DNA of 8,375 bases. Origin: Chitinophagaceae bacterium. GTDB taxonomy: Bacteria > Bacteroidota > Bacteroidia > Chitinophagales > Chitinophagaceae. Numbering within the stretch: position 1 is the stretch's first letter; each line of letters starts with the position of its first letter. Below are positions 6,101 through 8,375 of the stretch, in pieces. Below the pieces are notes generated by a model. It was given only the letters and a program-made list of their open reading frames with translations, ran no database searches and had not been told where the DNA came from. The translations under genes were made by a program, and so were the position numbers. The stretch spans positions 1 to 8,375 of the forward strand of contig JALOMZ010000061.1 of the NCBI GenBank assembly GCA_025455205.1, in the 5' to 3' direction.

Positions 6101-8131
6101 TCACTTCACCACATAAGTTTTTCGCTGAGGACCGATGCCGGTAAGCGTAAGGCTTTTCCATGGTTTGGGCAGAATGCCTTTTAGTTGTGTCAACCCGGTA
6201 TCGGTGATCTCCAATCCGCCAAAACCCATGAGCATGCTTTGCAGCACGCCCCCTGCACCCGTAGCGAAATAGGGGTTGGTGCCGCCCTTGGTTTCGGCAA
6301 TCACCCGGAAAGGAGGGTTGAGGTTGGGCAGGTAGGAATCCCTGAACCAGTGAAAGGCCTTATCGGCATCGCCCAGGCGTGCATAGAGCAGGGTAAACAC
6401 GGCCTGCGTCATGGCGGGTGTGCCTTCATCGGGCACGCGCTGGCTGTAGTATTCCAGGTCGGCCCTGATCTGGCGGGGATCCGTCACCTCCTTCAGCGGA
6501 TATGCCAGCAGGTTCACGTCTGCCTGTTTGATGCCTTCGCCTTTATAGGTTTCATGCTCCCTGGTTACGCCGTTCTCCATTTTCAGGATCGGGATATTCT
6601 TTGCCACTTCCATCCAGTCTGGATTCACGGGCATCCCCAGCAATTGCGCTGCCTGGGTGGCAAACTGCAGGTTGGCTTTGGCGGCGGCATTGGTGAAGGC
6701 GTTGTTGTTCACGTTCTCTGCCCACTCATCGGCAGCCACCACATTGTTGATCTCGTATCGGCCCGGGCCTTTGCGTTCCACGCGGCTGCTCCAGAATTCG
6801 GCAGTTTCCTTCAGGAGGGGCCAGCCTCGTTCGCGCAGCCATTGCTTGTCCTGCGTAACGCGATAGTAGTTCCAGGCGGCAATGGCCACACAGGCGGTGA
6901 TATGTTGCTCAAAGGGACCGCTCAGGGCCCATACCGGTGTTTCTTCCACGCCTGTTTCCGCACTTTCCCAGGGGAACATGGCGCCGCGGTATCCCTTACT
7001 GAAGGCATTTCGTTTGGCAGCCTCCAGCCGCTGGTAGCGGTATTCCACGAGGCTGCGGGCTATTTCGGGGCGCATCACCAGCAGGGCCGGGTACATCCAC
7101 AGTTCGGTATCCCAGAACACATGGCCATTATATCCCAGTCCGCTGAGCCCCATGGGTGAGGGCGACAAAGCCGTGCCTTCGCGGGTGAAGGAATAGAGGT
7201 GGTAGAGCATGCTGTGTATGTCCTGCTGGCTTTGCGCATCGCCTTCAATCACGATGTCGCTTTTCCAGAGGTCCTGCCAGGCTTCGCGATGGCGCTGCAG
7301 CAGGCGGTCGCGCCCTTCCAGCCGGGCAAAGATGGTGAGGCGTTCGGCTTCGTTCAGGGGATCGTCGTGGTGTGCTGATGTAATGGAGGAACCCGCTATG
7401 GAAAAACGGTATGTCTGCCCGGCCCTGAGCTGTTTGGAGAACTTCATGAGGTGCATGTTGTTGTCCCACATCTCATGTATCACCCGAGGCTCCTGGCCAT
7501 GGGCTTCTTCAAAGAGGAAGCTGTTGCTGGCGCACATGAGCATTTTGCCGGTAGGGCTTTTAGCCGAGGAGGTGAGCAGCGACAATACCACATGCGGGCG
7601 GTCTATCTCGTTATAGTAGTTCTGCACATCCTTCAGCAGGTCGGGGGCGGCCATCACGCTGGCGGCGCTGATAGTGATATCCTTTTTGGGTGTAATGGTT
7701 ATATCCATCAGCACGGTAAAGGGCAGGTGGCGCAGGGCATAGTAGGTATATTCTACGGTGGCTTTGTCGAGGTGGTCAAAGCGCGATGTGAAAGCCGCTT
7801 GCTGCATATTCAGTTCCTGGCTGAACTGGCTGATGTTGGAGGTGCCAATACTGCGGCCATCAATCTCGAAGCGCATGTTGAGCAGGTTGAAGCTGGGTAT
7901 GAAGTTGCTCACCCGGCCACGTCCGTAGGTATCATAGGCGCCGGCCAGCACCACTTCCTTTACCCGGAAGGGCTCAGGCGCACTCACAATGCCCATCATG
8001 CCATTGGCCACCGTAACGCCGTAATAAGCAGACGGGTTGATCTGGCTGGCAGATATTTTCCAGGGATCCTGCGCCCGGGCAACCGGCAGGCATAAGAGGA
8101 GCAGGCAGTGTAGTACAAGTTGGCGGCGCAT
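6101..8131 (-). CDS. Exported GH65 alpha-glycosidase (kojibiose hydrolase/acid trehalase-like)
   Basis: Glycoside hydrolase family 65 protein of 676 residues, probably periplasmic, acting on an alpha-linked glucose disaccharide or short oligosaccharide. ATG 8131 starts a signal peptide with Arg-Arg, a Leu-rich core and cleavage after Ala-Arg-Ala; the frame also has a TTG two codons earlier. After an N-terminal beta-sandwich region (about 20-280), the (alpha/alpha)6 part carries GHVFWDTELWMYP (about 336-348), FPWESAETG (386-394), and ADEWAENVNNNAFTN with the general acid Glu469. It continues with KQADVNLLAYP (about 534-544) and AETKGGTNPYF with Glu613 as candidate general base. Having a base argues for a hydrolase, not a phosphorylase. 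The 144-residue acid-base distance equals what I recall for Flavobacterium johnsoniae kojibiose hydrolase FjGH65A (Glu472/Glu616). Trehalose or other glucosides remain possible. It heads a probable unit with the small membrane protein. Confidence 0.92.
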   Translation of the reverse strand: MRRQLVLHCLLLLCLPVARAQDPWKISASQINPSAYYGVTVANGMMGIVSAPEPFRVKEVVLAGAYDTYGRGRVSNFIPSFNLLNMRFEIDGRSIGTSNISQFSQELNMQQAAFTSRFDHLDKATVEYTYYALRHLPFTVLMDITITPKKDITISAASVMAAPDLLKDVQNYYNEIDRPHVVLSLLTSSAKSPTGKMLMCASNSFLFEEAHGQEPRVIHEMWDNNMHLMKFSKQLRAGQTYRFSIAGSSITSAHHDDPLNEAERLTIFARLEGRDRLLQRHREAWQDLWKSDIVIEGDAQSQQDIHSMLYHLYSFTREGTALSPSPMGLSGLGYNGHVFWDTELWMYPALLVMRPEIARSLVEYRYQRLEAAKRNAFSKGYRGAMFPWESAETGVEETPVWALSGPFEQHITACVAIAAWNYYRVTQDKQWLRERGWPLLKETAEFWSSRVERKGPGRYEINNVVAADEWAENVNNNAFTNAAAKANLQFATQAAQLLGMPVNPDWMEVAKNIPILKMENGVTREHETYKGEGIKQADVNLLAYPLKEVTDPRQIRADLEYYSQRVPDEGTPAMTQAVFTLLYARLGDADKAFHWFRDSYLPNLNPPFRVIAETKGGTNPYFATGAGGVLQSMLMGFGGLEITDTGLTQLKGILPKPWKSLTLTGIGPQRKTYVVK

Positions 8132-8132
8132 A

Positions 8133-8161
8133 AGCAAGCAGTTTTACAACACTAAAATATT
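8133..8161 (-). promoter_or_regulatory. Leader element shared with VHPO-A, possible promoter
   Basis: On the minus strand, AATATTT is followed 13 bases later by CTGCTTGCT and then an ATG (the GH65 start). The VHPO-A leader has the same two blocks (AATATTT at 2950-2956, CTGCTTGCT at 2931-2939, 10 bases apart), also followed by an in-frame ATG. The first block, read as TATTTTAG, is a partial match to the Bacteroidota -7 element TAnnTTTG; no good -33 TTTG at the usual distance is seen. This is a weak candidate only. Confidence 0.25.
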
Positions 8162-8227
8162 GTGCGGCAGGCAGGCATAAAGCGCAAATTGCCCACTGCA
8201 AAGGTTTGAAGCCCATAGCTGGATTGC

Positions 8228-8375
8228 TCAGGGCTGGGGTTTGAAGGCCAGCAGCACGGCCGGGGCATTGTTGCGGGCTATCACAAATGCTTTGCGGCCC
8301 CCCACCGTGATGGCCCGCACGCGGCGGCTTTCCCCAATGAGCACGTAGGGATGGAGGCTGGCGCATTCAAAGTTT
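8228..8375 (-). CDS. C-terminal end of a VCBS/FG-GAP-like secreted protein (5' part beyond window)
   Basis: Only the last 48 codons and the stop are in the window, running in from the right edge. The tail includes YVLIGESRRVRAI, then GGRKAFVIARNNAPAVLLAF, and ends FKPQP. The pattern of a Val-Arg-Ala-Ile strand, a short turn, then a hydrophobic strand ending ARNN and a final hydrophobic-aromatic strand resembles the C-termini of Bacteroidota VCBS/FG-GAP repeat (ASPIC/UnbV-type) beta-propeller proteins. I rest this on general resemblance, with no diagnostic motif. The other frames across this segment give Arg/Pro-rich or broken translations, supporting this one. The stop is 96 bases upstream of the GH65 start in the same orientation, so it may belong to the same operon. 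Confidence 0.55.
   Translation of the reverse strand, partial: NFECASLHPYVLIGESRRVRAITVGGRKAFVIARNNAPAVLLAFKPQP

Noticed and set aside
6185..7159. Plus-strand open frame of 324 codons
   Set aside because: Antisense to the GH65 gene; no recognisable features.
8168..8181. Short TGCC tandem run on the minus strand in the spacer before GH65
   Set aside because: Only about three units of a tetranucleotide, too short to call a repeat feature.
7974..8366. Minus-strand open frame of 130 codons crossing the spacer before GH65
   Set aside because: It overlaps both the GH65 N-terminus and the partial gene at the right edge in a different frame. Its Pro/Arg/Ala-rich translation lacks any domain.

Overview
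The window looks like a chromosomal stretch from a member of the Bacteroidota, probably Chitinophagaceae or a close relative. The taxon is inferred from protein style: two Bacteroidota-type lipoproteins, exported glycosidases, a VCBS/FG-GAP-like C-terminus, and no clear Shine-Dalgarno sequences before the starts. All seven supported genes lie on the minus strand, so transcription runs from the right edge to the left. I see no tRNA, rRNA, CRISPR array, insertion sequence or phage gene, and no gene-free stretch longer than about 120 bases.

In transcription order the genes are: (1) the last 48 codons of a protein whose tail resembles secreted VCBS/FG-GAP (ASPIC/UnbV-type) proteins, 8228-8375; (2) an exported GH65 alpha-glycosidase with both hydrolytic glutamates, 6101-8131; (3) a single-pass membrane protein of unknown function only 10 bases downstream, 5458-6090; (4) a vanadium-haloperoxidase/PAP2-fold lipoprotein with an altered active site, here VHPO-B, 4033-5358; (5) a small outer-membrane beta-barrel protein, 2971-3912; (6) a second, divergent haloperoxidase/PAP2-fold lipoprotein with a canonical active site, here VHPO-A, 1340-2890; (7) an exported GH37 trehalase whose 3' end lies beyond the left edge, 1-1244.

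Nearly every product carries an export signal. The locus therefore looks like an envelope module: two haloperoxidase-fold lipoproteins bracketing an outer-membrane barrel, itself bracketed by two hydrolases for alpha-glucosidic disaccharides (GH65 and trehalase). Whether halogenation or phosphatase chemistry is functionally linked to sugar hydrolysis cannot be settled from sequence. The spacers of 80-120 bases hold several inverted or direct repeats that could be leaders, weak terminators or operators.

The most notable points are the VHPO-barrel-VHPO arrangement; the Ser-to-Cys change in the vanadate/phosphate-binding SGH motif of VHPO-B, whose ligand spacing otherwise matches what I recall for the Zobellia vanadium iodoperoxidase; and a leader element shared by the GH65 gene and VHPO-A.
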